Positions 17,456 to 26,082 of a stretch of DNA of 64,000 nt are shown one piece after another. The notes under the pieces are model-generated. The model ran no database searches, was not told where the DNA came from, and was given only the letters and a program-made list of their open reading frames with translations. Source of the DNA: Pelagibius marinus. GTDB taxonomy: Bacteria > Pseudomonadota > Alphaproteobacteria > Kiloniellales > Kiloniellaceae. The position numbers were made by a program, and so were the translations under genes. The DNA lies in the NCBI RefSeq assembly GCF_014925385.1, contig NZ_JACSDK010000009.1, positions 186,001-250,000 on the forward strand, written 5' to 3'. Numbering within the stretch: the stretch's first letter is position 1; the number at the start of each line of letters is the position of its first letter.

Positions 17456-18451
17456 CTAGAAGGCGTTGGCCCGGCGGTAGGCGCTGGGGCTCATGGCGAA
17501 GTGCTGGCGGAAGACCCGCGAAAAGGCCGAGTGCGAGCCGAAGCCGCAGCGCACGGCGATGACCTGCATGGACAGCCGGGTATCGAGCAGCAGGCGGCGC
17601 GCCGCCTGCAGGCGCAGGCGCAGGTAGTAGCTGCCCGGCCCCATGCCCAGCGCCTGCTTGAAGAGTTGTTCCAGGGTCCGCACCGAGATCTTCAGGCGCC
17701 GGGCGATGGCCGCGGTGGTCAGCGGGCCGTCAAGGTGCTGCTCCATGAGGCGTATGGCCGCGGCGATCCGCGGCTCGTGGCCGGCGAGGCGCCCCAGGGA
17801 GATCAGCGGCTGGGCGTCGTTGGCGGCGTGGGCCTCGTCGTAGATGAAGATGCTCGCCACCTCCAGGGCCAGGGGATAGCCGAAGCGCCGGCGGATCAGG
17901 TGCAGCATGAGGTCGAAGCTGGGCGAGGCGCCGCCGGCGGTGAAGACGCGCCCGTCGACGACGAAGCGGTCGGGCAAAACGTTGACCTCCGGAAAGCGCG
18001 CGGCGAAATCCTCCAGGTCCTCCCAGTGGGTGGTCGCCGCGTGACCGTCCAAGAGGCCGGCGCGGGCCAGCAGCCAGGTCCCCGCCTCGACACCGCCCAG
18101 GGCACGGAAGCGGCGGGCCGCCGCGCGCAGCCGGGCCAGGGCGTCCTTGTCCACATGGCGCTCCTGGTTGAAACCGGCGACGACGATGAGGGCATCGCCT
18201 TCCAGGTCGCGCTCCAGCCGCCCCTCGGCCGGGACCGGCACGCCGCAGGTCAGCCTGGCGGGCGCCCCGTCGGGGGTGACGATGCGCCAGGAGAACAGCG
18301 GCCGGCGGGCCACCCGGTTGGCCGCCCGCAGGGGATCGAGGGTCGAGGCCAGCGACATCATCGAGGAGTCGGGCAGCAGCAGCAGCGTCACCGCCAGCGG
18401 CCTGTCGGCCGAGGCGTCGGCGGGCGCGAAGAGGGAAATTTCGCTTTTCAT
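17456..18451 (-). CDS. GlxA-family AraC-type regulator, probably of carnitine catabolism
   Basis: 331 residues from the ATG at 18451 (an in-frame TTG at 18475 would add eight). Residues about 15-190 form a DJ-1/PfpI amidase-like sensor domain with GVEAGTWLLARAGLL; the C-terminal 100 are an AraC double helix-turn-helix (TTAAIARRLKISVRTLEQLFKQ and MQVIAVRCGFGSHSAFSRVFRQHF). This is the architecture of CdhR, the activator of carnitine dehydrogenase genes in Pseudomonas. It is transcribed away from the BKACE/carnitine dehydrogenase operon, with 88 bases between. Ligand (carnitine or dehydrocarnitine) inferred from context. Confidence 0.85.
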   Translation of the reverse strand: MKSEISLFAPADASADRPLAVTLLLLPDSSMMSLASTLDPLRAANRVARRPLFSWRIVTPDGAPARLTCGVPVPAEGRLERDLEGDALIVVAGFNQERHVDKDALARLRAAARRFRALGGVEAGTWLLARAGLLDGHAATTHWEDLEDFAARFPEVNVLPDRFVVDGRVFTAGGASPSFDLMLHLIRRRFGYPLALEVASIFIYDEAHAANDAQPLISLGRLAGHEPRIAAAIRLMEQHLDGPLTTAAIARRLKISVRTLEQLFKQALGMGPGSYYLRLRLQAARRLLLDTRLSMQVIAVRCGFGSHSAFSRVFRQHFAMSPSAYRRANAF

Positions 18452-18539
18452 CAACTTTTCTTCGTAAATCGTCAATCACAAAACTGCAAGGGCGTCATCA
18501 TCGAGCCAACGTTCAAGCCGTTCCAAGGGAGGCCCCACG

Positions 18540-19451
18540 ATGACGCTGCAGCCCAGCCGCGACGTCTTCATCACCTGCGCCGTCACCGGGTCGGGCGGGA
18601 CCCAGGACCGCAGCCCGCACGTCCCGCGCTCGCCGCAGCAGATCGCCGAGAGCGCCATCGACGCGGCCAAGGCGGGGGCCGCGATCGTCCACTGCCACGT
18701 CCGCGACCCTGAAACGGGAGCACCGCGGCGGGACGTCCATCTGTATCGCGAGGTGACGGAGCGCATCCGCGACGCCGAGGTCGACGTGGTGCTGAACCTG
18801 ACGGCGGGCATGGGCGGCGATCTGGTCTTCGGCTCCGCCGAAGCGCCGCTGCCGCTGAACCCTGCGGGAACGGACATGGCGGGGGCCGGCGAACGCATGG
18901 AACACGTGCGTCAGTGCCTGCCGGAGATCACCACCCTCGACTGCGGCACCATGAACTTCGCCGAGGCCGACTACGTGATGACCAACACGCCCGGCATGCT
19001 GCGGGCCATGGGCGCGATGATGACGGAACTGGGCGTCAAGCCGGAGATCGAGGCCTTCGACACCGGCCACCTCTGGTTCGCCAAGGAACTGGTCAAGGAA
19101 GGGGTGCTCAAGGACGACCCGCTGGTGCAGCTCTGCATGGGCGTGCCCTGGGGCGCGCCCAACGACCTGAACACCCTCCTGGCGATGGTCAACAACATCC
19201 CGCCGAACTGGACCTGGTCGGCCTTCTCCCTCGGCCGCTACCAGATGCCCTATGTCGCCGCCGCGGTGCTGGGCGGGGGCAACGTGCGCGTCGGACTGGA
19301 GGACAATCTCTGGCTGGAGAAGGGCGTGCTGGCCACCAACGCGCAGCTTGTCGAGCGGGCCGTCACCATCATCGAGAACCTGGGCGCCCGGGTCCTGGGC
19401 CCCGAGGAAGTCCGCGCCAAGCTGGGCCTTCAGAAGCGGGCCCCGAAATAG
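18540..19451 (+). CDS. BKACE (beta-keto acid cleavage enzyme), probable dehydrocarnitine cleavage
   Basis: 303 residues of the DUF849/BKACE family: N-terminal [24 protein letters not shown] (HxH zinc ligands) and [10 protein letters not shown]. These enzymes transfer an acyl group from a beta-keto acid to acetyl-CoA. Beside carnitine dehydrogenase the substrate is expected to be 3-dehydrocarnitine, giving acetoacetate plus betainyl-CoA (the CdhC reaction of Pseudomonas). The next gene carries a fused thioesterase domain that could release glycine betaine. First gene of the operon; the start ATG follows AAGGGAGGCC. Confidence 0.9.
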   Translation: MTLQPSRDVFITCAVTGSGGTQDRSPHVPRSPQQIAESAIDAAKAGAAIVHCHVRDPETGAPRRDVHLYREVTERIRDAEVDVVLNLTAGMGGDLVFGSAEAPLPLNPAGTDMAGAGERMEHVRQCLPEITTLDCGTMNFAEADYVMTNTPGMLRAMGAMMTELGVKPEIEAFDTGHLWFAKELVKEGVLKDDPLVQLCMGVPWGAPNDLNTLLAMVNNIPPNWTWSAFSLGRYQMPYVAAAVLGGGNVRVGLEDNLWLEKGVLATNAQLVERAVTIIENLGARVLGPEEVRAKLGLQKRAPK

Positions 19452-19483
19452 GCCAACACCATTTGAGAACCGGGGAGGCGCCG

Positions 19484-19525
19484 ATGGAAACCATCGAGTT
19501 CACCACCATGAGGGCCGCCGAATGA
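19484..19525 (+). other. 13-codon open reading frame coupled to carnitine dehydrogenase
   Basis: ATG at 19484 follows a good ribosome site (GGGGAGG, six bases away) and encodes METIEFTTMRAAE before a TGA at 19523-19525 that overlaps the ATG (19522) of the dehydrogenase. The dehydrogenase has no strong Shine-Dalgarno of its own. The arrangement would allow translational coupling or a leader-peptide role. It could equally be chance; the peptide has no recognised relative. Confidence 0.35.
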
Positions 19526-21045
19526 AGCCGATCAGAAAAGCGGCCGCCATCGGCGGCGGCGTCATCGGGGCCGGCTGGGTCGCCCGCCTGCTGGAGAACG
19601 GCATCGACGTCGCGGTCCACGACCCGGCGCCCGGCGCGGAGGAGCGCGTGCAGGCGGTGCTCGACAATGCCGAACGCGCCTGCGCCAAGCTGACCCTGGC
19701 GCCGCGCCCCAAGAAAGGGGCGCTCAGCTTCCACCCCAGCATCGGCGAGGCCGTTACCGGGTCGGACCTGATTATCGAGTCCGTGCCCGAGCGCCTGGAC
19801 ATCAAGCGCAAGGTCTATGCCGAGGTCGAATGCGCGGCGACACCCACCGCGCTCATCGCTTCCTCCACCTCCGGCATCCTGCCGAGCCAGTTGCAGGCCG
19901 AGATGATGCTGCCCGAGCGCCTGCTGGTCGCCCACCCCTTCAACCCGGTCTACCTGCTGCCGCTGGTAGAGCTGGTCGGCGGCGAAAAGACCGCGCCCCA
20001 GGCTATCGAGCGCGCCAAGAAGATCTACGCCAGCCTGGGCATGCACCCGCTGCACGTCAGGAAGGAGATCGAGGCCTTCGTCGCCGACCGCCTGCTGGAA
20101 GCCGTGTGGCGCGAATGCCTCTGGCTCGTCACCGATGGCATCGCCACCACCGAGGAGATCGACGACGCCATCCGCTACGGCTTCGGCCTGCGCTGGGCGC
20201 AGATGGGCATCTTCGAAACCTACCGCATCGCCGGCGGCGAAGCCGGCATGCGACACTTCATGGCCCAGTTCGGGCCCTGCCTGAAATGGCCCTGGACCAA
20301 GCTGACCGACGTGCCCGACTTCACCGAGGAGCTGGTCGACCTGGTGGCCGATCAGTCCGACGCCCAGTCCGGCCAGTATTCCATCCGCGAGCTGGAGCGC
20401 ATCCGCGACGACAACCTGATCGCCATCCTGCAGGCCCTGAAGGTGAAGGACTGGGGCGCGGGGCGGACGCTCGCCGCCTACGAGCGTTCCCTGGTCGATG
20501 CCGCCGGCGCCCGCGCGGGAGACGTCGACATCGCCCAGCCCATCCAGACCCTGGACATCCGGGTGCCGGCCGACTGGACCGACTACAACAACCACATGAC
20601 CGAGAGCCGCTACCTGCAGTGCTTCGCCGACGCCAGCGACGCCCTGCTGCGCCTCATCGGCGTCGACGCCGACTACGTGGCGAACGGCGGCTCCTACTTC
20701 ACCGTCGAAACCCACATCCGCCACCTGGACGAGGTGGCGGCGCTGGAGCCGGTGACCGCCACCACACAGGTGCTGGAAGCCAAGGGCAAGAAGCTGCGTC
20801 TCTTCCACCGGCTCCATCACGGCGGCCCCGGCGAAAAGGAGGGCCGCCTGCTGGCGACCGGCGAGCACCTGCTGCTGCACGTCAGCCTCAAGACCCGCAG
20901 CGCCACCGAGCCGGCCCCGGCCATCGCCGCCAAGGCGGCGGAGCTGGCCGCCGCCCACGCCGGGCTCGACTGGCCCGAGGGCGCCGGGCGCGCCGTCGGC
21001 CAGCCGCGCCAGGCCCAGGGCGTGAAGGAAGGAGCCGCGTCATGA
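19522..21045 (+). CDS. Carnitine 3-dehydrogenase fused to betainyl-CoA thioesterase domain
   Basis: 507 residues in two parts. Residues 1 to about 330 are a 3-hydroxyacyl-CoA dehydrogenase-like fold with the NAD motif AAIGGGVIGAGWVARLL and the HPFNPVYLLPLVELVGG segment, as in L-carnitine dehydrogenases. Residues about 345-507 form a hot-dog thioesterase domain (DIRVPADWTDYNNHMTESRYLQ). The same fusion is known in rhizobial carnitine dehydrogenases, where the second domain hydrolyses betainyl-CoA. It thus covers the steps on both sides of BKACE. The stop overlaps the next start (ATGA). Confidence 0.92.
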   Translation: MKPIRKAAAIGGGVIGAGWVARLLENGIDVAVHDPAPGAEERVQAVLDNAERACAKLTLAPRPKKGALSFHPSIGEAVTGSDLIIESVPERLDIKRKVYAEVECAATPTALIASSTSGILPSQLQAEMMLPERLLVAHPFNPVYLLPLVELVGGEKTAPQAIERAKKIYASLGMHPLHVRKEIEAFVADRLLEAVWRECLWLVTDGIATTEEIDDAIRYGFGLRWAQMGIFETYRIAGGEAGMRHFMAQFGPCLKWPWTKLTDVPDFTEELVDLVADQSDAQSGQYSIRELERIRDDNLIAILQALKVKDWGAGRTLAAYERSLVDAAGARAGDVDIAQPIQTLDIRVPADWTDYNNHMTESRYLQCFADASDALLRLIGVDADYVANGGSYFTVETHIRHLDEVAALEPVTATTQVLEAKGKKLRLFHRLHHGGPGEKEGRLLATGEHLLLHVSLKTRSATEPAPAIAAKAAELAAAHAGLDWPEGAGRAVGQPRQAQGVKEGAAS

Positions 21046-22202
21046 ACTTCGGTCTCAGCAACGAGCAGCAGATGATCGTCGATACCGTGCGCGGCTTCGT
21101 CGAGAAGGAGCTCTATCCGCACGAGGCCCGGGTCGAGCGCGAGGGCGAGGTGCCCCGCGAGCTGGGCGAGGAGATCGCCCGCAAGTGCCGGGACATCGGT
21201 TTCTTCGCCGCCAACCTGCCCGAGGAGGTCGGCGGCGGCGGCCTGGGTCACCTGGACTTCACGCTTCTGGAGCGGGAACTCGGCCGTGCCTCCATGGCGC
21301 TCAGCGTCTTCTTCGGCCGGCCCTCCGGCATCCTCATGGCCTGCGCGGGCGAGCAGCGCGAGCGCTACCTGCTGCCGGCGGCGCGCGGCGAGAAGTACGA
21401 CGCCCTGGCCATGTCCGAGCCCGACGCCGGCTCCGACGTGCGCGGCATGAAGTGCGCGGCCAAGCCTGACGGCGACGACTGGATCGTCAACGGCACCAAG
21501 CACTTCATCAGCCACGCCGACATCGCCGACTTCGTCATCGTCTTCATCGCCACGGGCGAGGAGGAGACCGCGGCGGGCGTGAAGAAGAAGATCACCTGCT
21601 TCCTGGTCGACCGCGGCACGCCCGGCTTCGAGATCCGCAAGGGCTACAACTCCGTCTCCCACCGCGGCTACCACAACTGCATCCTCAGCTTCGACGACTG
21701 CCGTCTGCCCAAGGCGCAGATCCTGGGCGAGGTCCATCGCGGCTTCGAGCTGGCCAACGACTGGCTCTACGGAACGCGCCTCACCGTCGCCGCCATGAGC
21801 GTCGGCCGCGCCCGCCGAGCCTTCGACTACGCCGTGAACTATGCCGCCGAGCGCAAGCAGTTCGGCCAGAAGATCGGCCGCTTCCAGGGCGTCTCCTTCA
21901 AGCTGGCCGACATGGTGACGGAGATCGACGCCGCCGACTGGCTGACGCTGTCGGCCGCCTGGCGCCTGGACCAGGAGCTCCCGGCCAACCGCGAGATCGC
22001 CTCGGCAAAACTTTTTGCAACCGAGATGCTGGCGCGGGTCACCGACGAGGCGATCCAGATCCACGGCGGCATGGGGCTGATGGACGACCTGCCGCTGGAA
22101 CGCTTCTGGCGCGACGCAAGGGTGGAGCGTATCTGGGACGGCACCTCGGAGATCCAGCGCCACATCATCTCCCGCGAGCTGCTGCGCCCGCTCGGATGCT
22201 AG
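21042..22202 (+). CDS. Acyl-CoA dehydrogenase, possibly gamma-butyrobetainyl-CoA or crotonobetainyl-CoA specific
   Basis: 386 residues, full-length acyl-CoA dehydrogenase. Visible motifs are ALAMSEPDAGSDVRGM (flavin binding), YAAERKQFGQKIGRFQ, IHGGMGLMDDLPLERFWRDARVERIWDGTSEIQR. The catalytic base is most likely the Glu/Asp in the VERIWDGTSE region as in related enzymes. In this operon it would oxidise gamma-butyrobetainyl-CoA to crotonobetainyl-CoA, or work in the reverse sense as CaiA does. The start is the ATG overlapping the upstream stop; an upstream extension of the frame is antisense-like filler. Electron-transfer flavoprotein genes are not nearby. Confidence 0.85.
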   Translation: MNFGLSNEQQMIVDTVRGFVEKELYPHEARVEREGEVPRELGEEIARKCRDIGFFAANLPEEVGGGGLGHLDFTLLERELGRASMALSVFFGRPSGILMACAGEQRERYLLPAARGEKYDALAMSEPDAGSDVRGMKCAAKPDGDDWIVNGTKHFISHADIADFVIVFIATGEEETAAGVKKKITCFLVDRGTPGFEIRKGYNSVSHRGYHNCILSFDDCRLPKAQILGEVHRGFELANDWLYGTRLTVAAMSVGRARRAFDYAVNYAAERKQFGQKIGRFQGVSFKLADMVTEIDAADWLTLSAAWRLDQELPANREIASAKLFATEMLARVTDEAIQIHGGMGLMDDLPLERFWRDARVERIWDGTSEIQRHIISRELLRPLGC

Positions 22203-22210
22203 GAGCGGGA

Positions 22211-24295
22211 ATGCTGAAGCCGCCGCGCTCTCTTGAACGCCTGCTGCGTCCCAGGACCATCGCCGTCATCGGCGGCGGCCCGGCGGCGGAAGTGGTGCGC
22301 CAGTGCGACCGCCTGGGCTACGCCGGGGACATCTGGCCGGTCCATCCGACGAAGGACGAGGTGGCGGGACGCCGCGCCTACGGGAGTGTCGCGGAGCTGC
22401 CCGGCGCGCCCGACGCGGCCTTCGTGGCGGTGAACCGACACGCCACCATCGAGGTGGTGCGCGATCTGGCCGCCGCCGGAGCCGGCGGGGCCGTCTGCTA
22501 TGCCTCCGGCTTTCGCGAGTCCGAGGGGCAGGATGCCGGCAGCAACGGCCTGCAGGAGGCCCTGGTCGAGGCGGCGGGCGCCATGCCGATCCTCGGGCCC
22601 AACTGCTACGGCCTCATCAACTACGGCGACGGCGCGCTCCTGTGGCCGGACCAGCACGGTGGCCGTCGCCTGCAGGAGGGAGAACGCGGCATCGCCATCG
22701 TCACGCAGTCCTCCAACATCCTGCTCAACATGACCATGCAGCGCCGCGGCCTGCCGCTGGCCTATGTGCTGACGGCGGGCAACCAGGCGCAGACGGGGCT
22801 CTCCGACCTGGCGCTCGCCCTGCTGGAGGACCCGCGGGTCACGGCGCTGGGCCTGCACATCGAGGGCTTCGATTCCCTTAGCGGACTGGAGAGCGTCGCC
22901 GCCAGGGCGCGGGAACTGAAGAAGCCGGTGGTCGCCATGAAGCTCGGCCGCTCGGCGGCGGCGCGCGCGGCGGCCCTGTCGCACACCGCCTCCCTGGCCG
23001 GCTCCGACGCGGCCGCCGCCGCTTTCCTGAAGCGCCTGGGCATCGCCCGGCTGGATAGCATTCCGGCCTTCCTGGAATGCCTGAAGCTGCTGCACGTCAC
23101 CGGGCCACTGCCCGGCTATGCGCTCTCCTCCCTCAGCTGCTCGGGCGGCGAGGCCTCGATCATGGCCGACGCCGCCACCGGCCGCCGCGTCACCTACCGC
23201 GCGCTCACGCCCGACCAGGCCAGGGCGGTGAAGGCGAGCCTCGGGCCGCTGGTCACGGTGGCCAACCCGCTCGACTACCACACCTTCATCTGGGCCGACG
23301 TCGCGGCCATGACCGTCACCTTCTCGGCCATGGCCGCCGCCGGCTTCGACCTCAACCTGCTGGTGCTCGACTTTCCCCGCGGCGACCGCTGCGCCGACGC
23401 CGCCTGGCAGCCGACGCTGGAAGCCTTCGCCGCGGCATTGAAAAGCCAGAACGCCCGGGGCGCCGTCGTCGCCAGCCTGCCGGAGAACATCTCCGAGGCC
23501 CAGGCCGAGGCCATGCTGGCGCGCGGCATCGTGCCCCTGGCCGGCATCGACGAGGCGCTCGCCGCCGCCGAGGCCGCCGCCGACATCGGTGCGGCCTGGC
23601 GGACCCCGCTGCCGGCGCCGGTGATGACCGCGCAAGGCGCGCCGGGCGAGACGAAGACCCTGGACGAGGCCGCGGCCAAGGCGCTGCTGGCGCGTCACGG
23701 CGTGGCGGTGCCGCCGGGCCGCCGCGTGGCCGGCGCGGAAGAAGCGGTCACTGTTGCGGAAGAGCTGGGTTTCCCGGTGGTGCTAAAAGCCCTGGGCCTC
23801 GCCCATAAGACCGAAGCCGGCGCCCTGCGCCTGAACCTCGGTGACGCCCAGGCGGTCCGCGCGGCGGCGGGCGACCTCGCCAAGCTCGGCAAAGACCTCT
23901 ACGTGGAGCGCATGATCGAGGCACCCCTGGCCGAACTCATCGTCGGCGTGCTCGCCGAGCCGCCCTTCGGGCTGGTGATGACCCTGGGCAGCGGCGGCGT
24001 GCTGGCGGAAATCCTGCGCGACACCGCGACCCTGCTGCTGCCCGCCTCCCGCGCCGAGATCGAGGCGGCGCTCCTGGGCCTGAAGTCGGCGCCGCTGCTG
24101 ACCGGCTACCGCGGCGGACCGCCCGCCGACCTCGCCGCCGCGGTCGAGGCCATCGAGGCGGTGCAGCGCCTTGCGCTCGCCGAGGCGGGCTCTATCGTGG
24201 AACTGGAAATCAATCCCCTGATCGTCTCCACCGAAGGCCGCGGTGCCGCCGCCGCGGATGCCCTCATCGTCTGGAAGGAAAGCGCCGATGTCTGA
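22211..24295 (+). CDS. ADP-forming acyl-CoA synthetase (acetate-CoA ligase family)
   Basis: 694 residues. Order: CoA-binding Rossmann domain (TIAVIGGGPAAEVVRQC, residues 15-130), succinyl-CoA-ligase-like domains with SHTASLAG around residue 258 (the histidine phosphorylated in this family), and a C-terminal ATP-grasp domain (about 480-694; GFPVVLKALGLAHKTEAGALRLNL). It makes an acyl-CoA from a carboxylic acid, ATP and CoA. The ATG at 22211 is preferred over one at 22196 because AGGAG lies just upstream. In the operon it probably activates gamma-butyrobetaine, crotonobetaine or carnitine, in place of an AMP-forming CaiC ligase. Confidence 0.85.
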   Translation: MLKPPRSLERLLRPRTIAVIGGGPAAEVVRQCDRLGYAGDIWPVHPTKDEVAGRRAYGSVAELPGAPDAAFVAVNRHATIEVVRDLAAAGAGGAVCYASGFRESEGQDAGSNGLQEALVEAAGAMPILGPNCYGLINYGDGALLWPDQHGGRRLQEGERGIAIVTQSSNILLNMTMQRRGLPLAYVLTAGNQAQTGLSDLALALLEDPRVTALGLHIEGFDSLSGLESVAARARELKKPVVAMKLGRSAAARAAALSHTASLAGSDAAAAAFLKRLGIARLDSIPAFLECLKLLHVTGPLPGYALSSLSCSGGEASIMADAATGRRVTYRALTPDQARAVKASLGPLVTVANPLDYHTFIWADVAAMTVTFSAMAAAGFDLNLLVLDFPRGDRCADAAWQPTLEAFAAALKSQNARGAVVASLPENISEAQAEAMLARGIVPLAGIDEALAAAEAAADIGAAWRTPLPAPVMTAQGAPGETKTLDEAAAKALLARHGVAVPPGRRVAGAEEAVTVAEELGFPVVLKALGLAHKTEAGALRLNLGDAQAVRAAAGDLAKLGKDLYVERMIEAPLAELIVGVLAEPPFGLVMTLGSGGVLAEILRDTATLLLPASRAEIEAALLGLKSAPLLTGYRGGPPADLAAAVEAIEAVQRLALAEAGSIVELEINPLIVSTEGRGAAAADALIVWKESADV

Positions 24296-25082
24296 GCCCC
24301 AAAGCGACGTCCTGCGAACCCGCCGCGAGGGCGGCGTGCTGGAAGTGACGCTCGACCGGCCCAAGGCCAACGCCATCGACCTGGCGACCAGCCGCCTGAT
24401 GGGCGAGACCTTCAAGGCCTTCCGCGACGATCCCGAGCTGCGCGTGGCGATCCTCACCACCGCCGGCGACAAGTTCTTTTCCGCCGGCTGGGACCTGAAG
24501 GCGGCGGCCGGCGGCGACGCGGTGGACGGCGACTACGGCGTCGGCGGCTTCGGCGGCCTGCAGGAGCTGCGCGGCCTCAACAAGCCGGTGATCGCCGCGG
24601 TGGACGGCATGGCCGTGGGCGGCGGCTTCGAGCTGGCGCTCTCCGCCGACCTGATCCTCGCGACCGAGGAGACCACCTTCGCCCTGCCGGAGATCCGCGC
24701 CGGCACCCTGGCGGACGCCGCCACGGTGAAGCTGCCCAAGCGCATGCCCTACCACATCGCCATGGACCTGCTGCTGACCGGGCGCTGGATGGATGCCGCC
24801 GAGGCGCAGCGCTGGGGCCTGGTGAACGAGATTCTGCCCAAGGACAAGCTCATGGAGCGCGCCTGGGAACTTGCCCGCCTGCTGGCCAGTGGCCCGCCGC
24901 TGGTCTTCGCCGCCATCAAGGAAGTGGCGCGCGAGTCCGAGGCCCTGACCTTCCAGGACGCCATGAACCGCATCACCAAGCGCCAGTTCCCCACGGTGGA
25001 CGTCCTCTACGACAGCGAGGACCAGATGGAGGGTTTCCGCGCCTTCGCCGAGAAGCGCGATCCGGTCTGGAAGGGGCGCTAG
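24288..25082 (+). CDS. caiD: Carnitinyl-CoA dehydratase (crotonobetainyl-CoA hydratase)
   Basis: 264 residues of the crotonase family. It is very close to E. coli CaiD as I recall it: LDRPKANAID at the start, FFSAGWDLKAAA, GGFELALSAD (oxyanion hole), and the identical C-terminal FAEKRDPVWKGR. CaiD interconverts crotonobetainyl-CoA and L-carnitinyl-CoA. The ATG overlaps the preceding stop by eight bases. With the ligase and dehydrogenase it links gamma-butyrobetaine to carnitine. High confidence in the family, good in the substrate. Confidence 0.9.
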   Translation: MSEPQSDVLRTRREGGVLEVTLDRPKANAIDLATSRLMGETFKAFRDDPELRVAILTTAGDKFFSAGWDLKAAAGGDAVDGDYGVGGFGGLQELRGLNKPVIAAVDGMAVGGGFELALSADLILATEETTFALPEIRAGTLADAATVKLPKRMPYHIAMDLLLTGRWMDAAEAQRWGLVNEILPKDKLMERAWELARLLASGPPLVFAAIKEVARESEALTFQDAMNRITKRQFPTVDVLYDSEDQMEGFRAFAEKRDPVWKGR

Positions 25083-25092
25083 GCTACTTTCC

Positions 25093-26082
25093 ATGAGCAA
25101 GCCCTCTCCAAGCGAACCCGAGATCCTGGCCTTCATCGAGGAGGTCGCGCGCTTCTATCCCCCCGGCTCCATCGGCGGCGGCATCGAGGTACAGCGCGCG
25201 CGCTACGACGCCCTCTGCCAGAACTTCGACGCGCCGCTGCCTTCCGGCCTGAGCGTCAGCGACGAGAGCGCGCCGCACCCGGACGGCCCGGTGCCGCTGC
25301 GCCGCTACCGCTCGGCAACGGTTAAGCATGAAGCCCTGGTGGTCTACTTCCACGGCGGCGGCTTCGTGGTCGGCGGGCTGGACAGCCACCACGCCATCTG
25401 CGCCGAGATCGCCGAGGCGACGGGCGCCGAGGTGGTGGCGACCGGCTACCGCCTGGCGCCGGAGCACCGCTTCCCGCTGGCCCTCACCGACTGCCTTGCC
25501 GCCGTGCTGGTCCAGGGTTCGCGCCCGGTTGTGGTGGCCGGCGACAGCGCCGGCGGCAGCCTTGCCGCCGGGCTTGCCATGACCCTGCGCGACGCGGCCC
25601 GCAAGGTGCCCGCCGCCCTGGAGCTGCTGCAGGCCGCGGGCTGGCGCGAAGGGACGCCGCTGCCGCGCCTCGCGGGCCAGGCCCTCATCTACCCGGTGAC
25701 CGGCGGCGACCTCTCGGCCGGCTCCTACCTCGAGATGGCCGAGGCGCCCTGTCTCACCACTGAAGAAGTGCGCTACTACCGCGATATCCTGGGCGCGCCG
25801 GAGGGCGATCCCTACGGCCACCCCCTGGCCGCGGCCGACTGGACGGACCTGCCGCCCGCCTACATCACCTCGGCCTTCTTCGATCCGCTGCGCGACGACG
25901 GCCGCAACAGCGCCGCCCGCCTCGCCGCCGCCGGTATCGATGTCACCTACCGCGAAGAGCCGCAGATGGTCCATGCCTGGCTGCGCGCGCGCCACCGCAG
26001 CCCCAGCGCCAAGGCCGGCTTCGACGCGCTGTGCCGGGGGATCGGAGAGCTGCTGGACAATGGGGAGGCAACAAAAAGGTGA
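25093..26082 (+). CDS. HSL-family alpha/beta hydrolase (esterase)
   Basis: 329 residues. HGGG at residues 87-90 forms the oxyanion hole, GDSAGG at 150-155 holds the nucleophile Ser152, and the histidine of MVHAW near residue 300 completes the triad; this is the hormone-sensitive-lipase group. Placed ten bases after caiD, it may hydrolyse acylcarnitines or another ester to feed the pathway, but nothing in the sequence fixes the substrate. The last residues (LLDNGEATKR) sit right at the edge of a low-G+C segment and may be altered by its insertion. Confidence 0.82.
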   Translation: MSKPSPSEPEILAFIEEVARFYPPGSIGGGIEVQRARYDALCQNFDAPLPSGLSVSDESAPHPDGPVPLRRYRSATVKHEALVVYFHGGGFVVGGLDSHHAICAEIAEATGAEVVATGYRLAPEHRFPLALTDCLAAVLVQGSRPVVVAGDSAGGSLAAGLAMTLRDAARKVPAALELLQAAGWREGTPLPRLAGQALIYPVTGGDLSAGSYLEMAEAPCLTTEEVRYYRDILGAPEGDPYGHPLAAADWTDLPPAYITSAFFDPLRDDGRNSAARLAAAGIDVTYREEPQMVHAWLRARHRSPSAKAGFDALCRGIGELLDNGEATKR

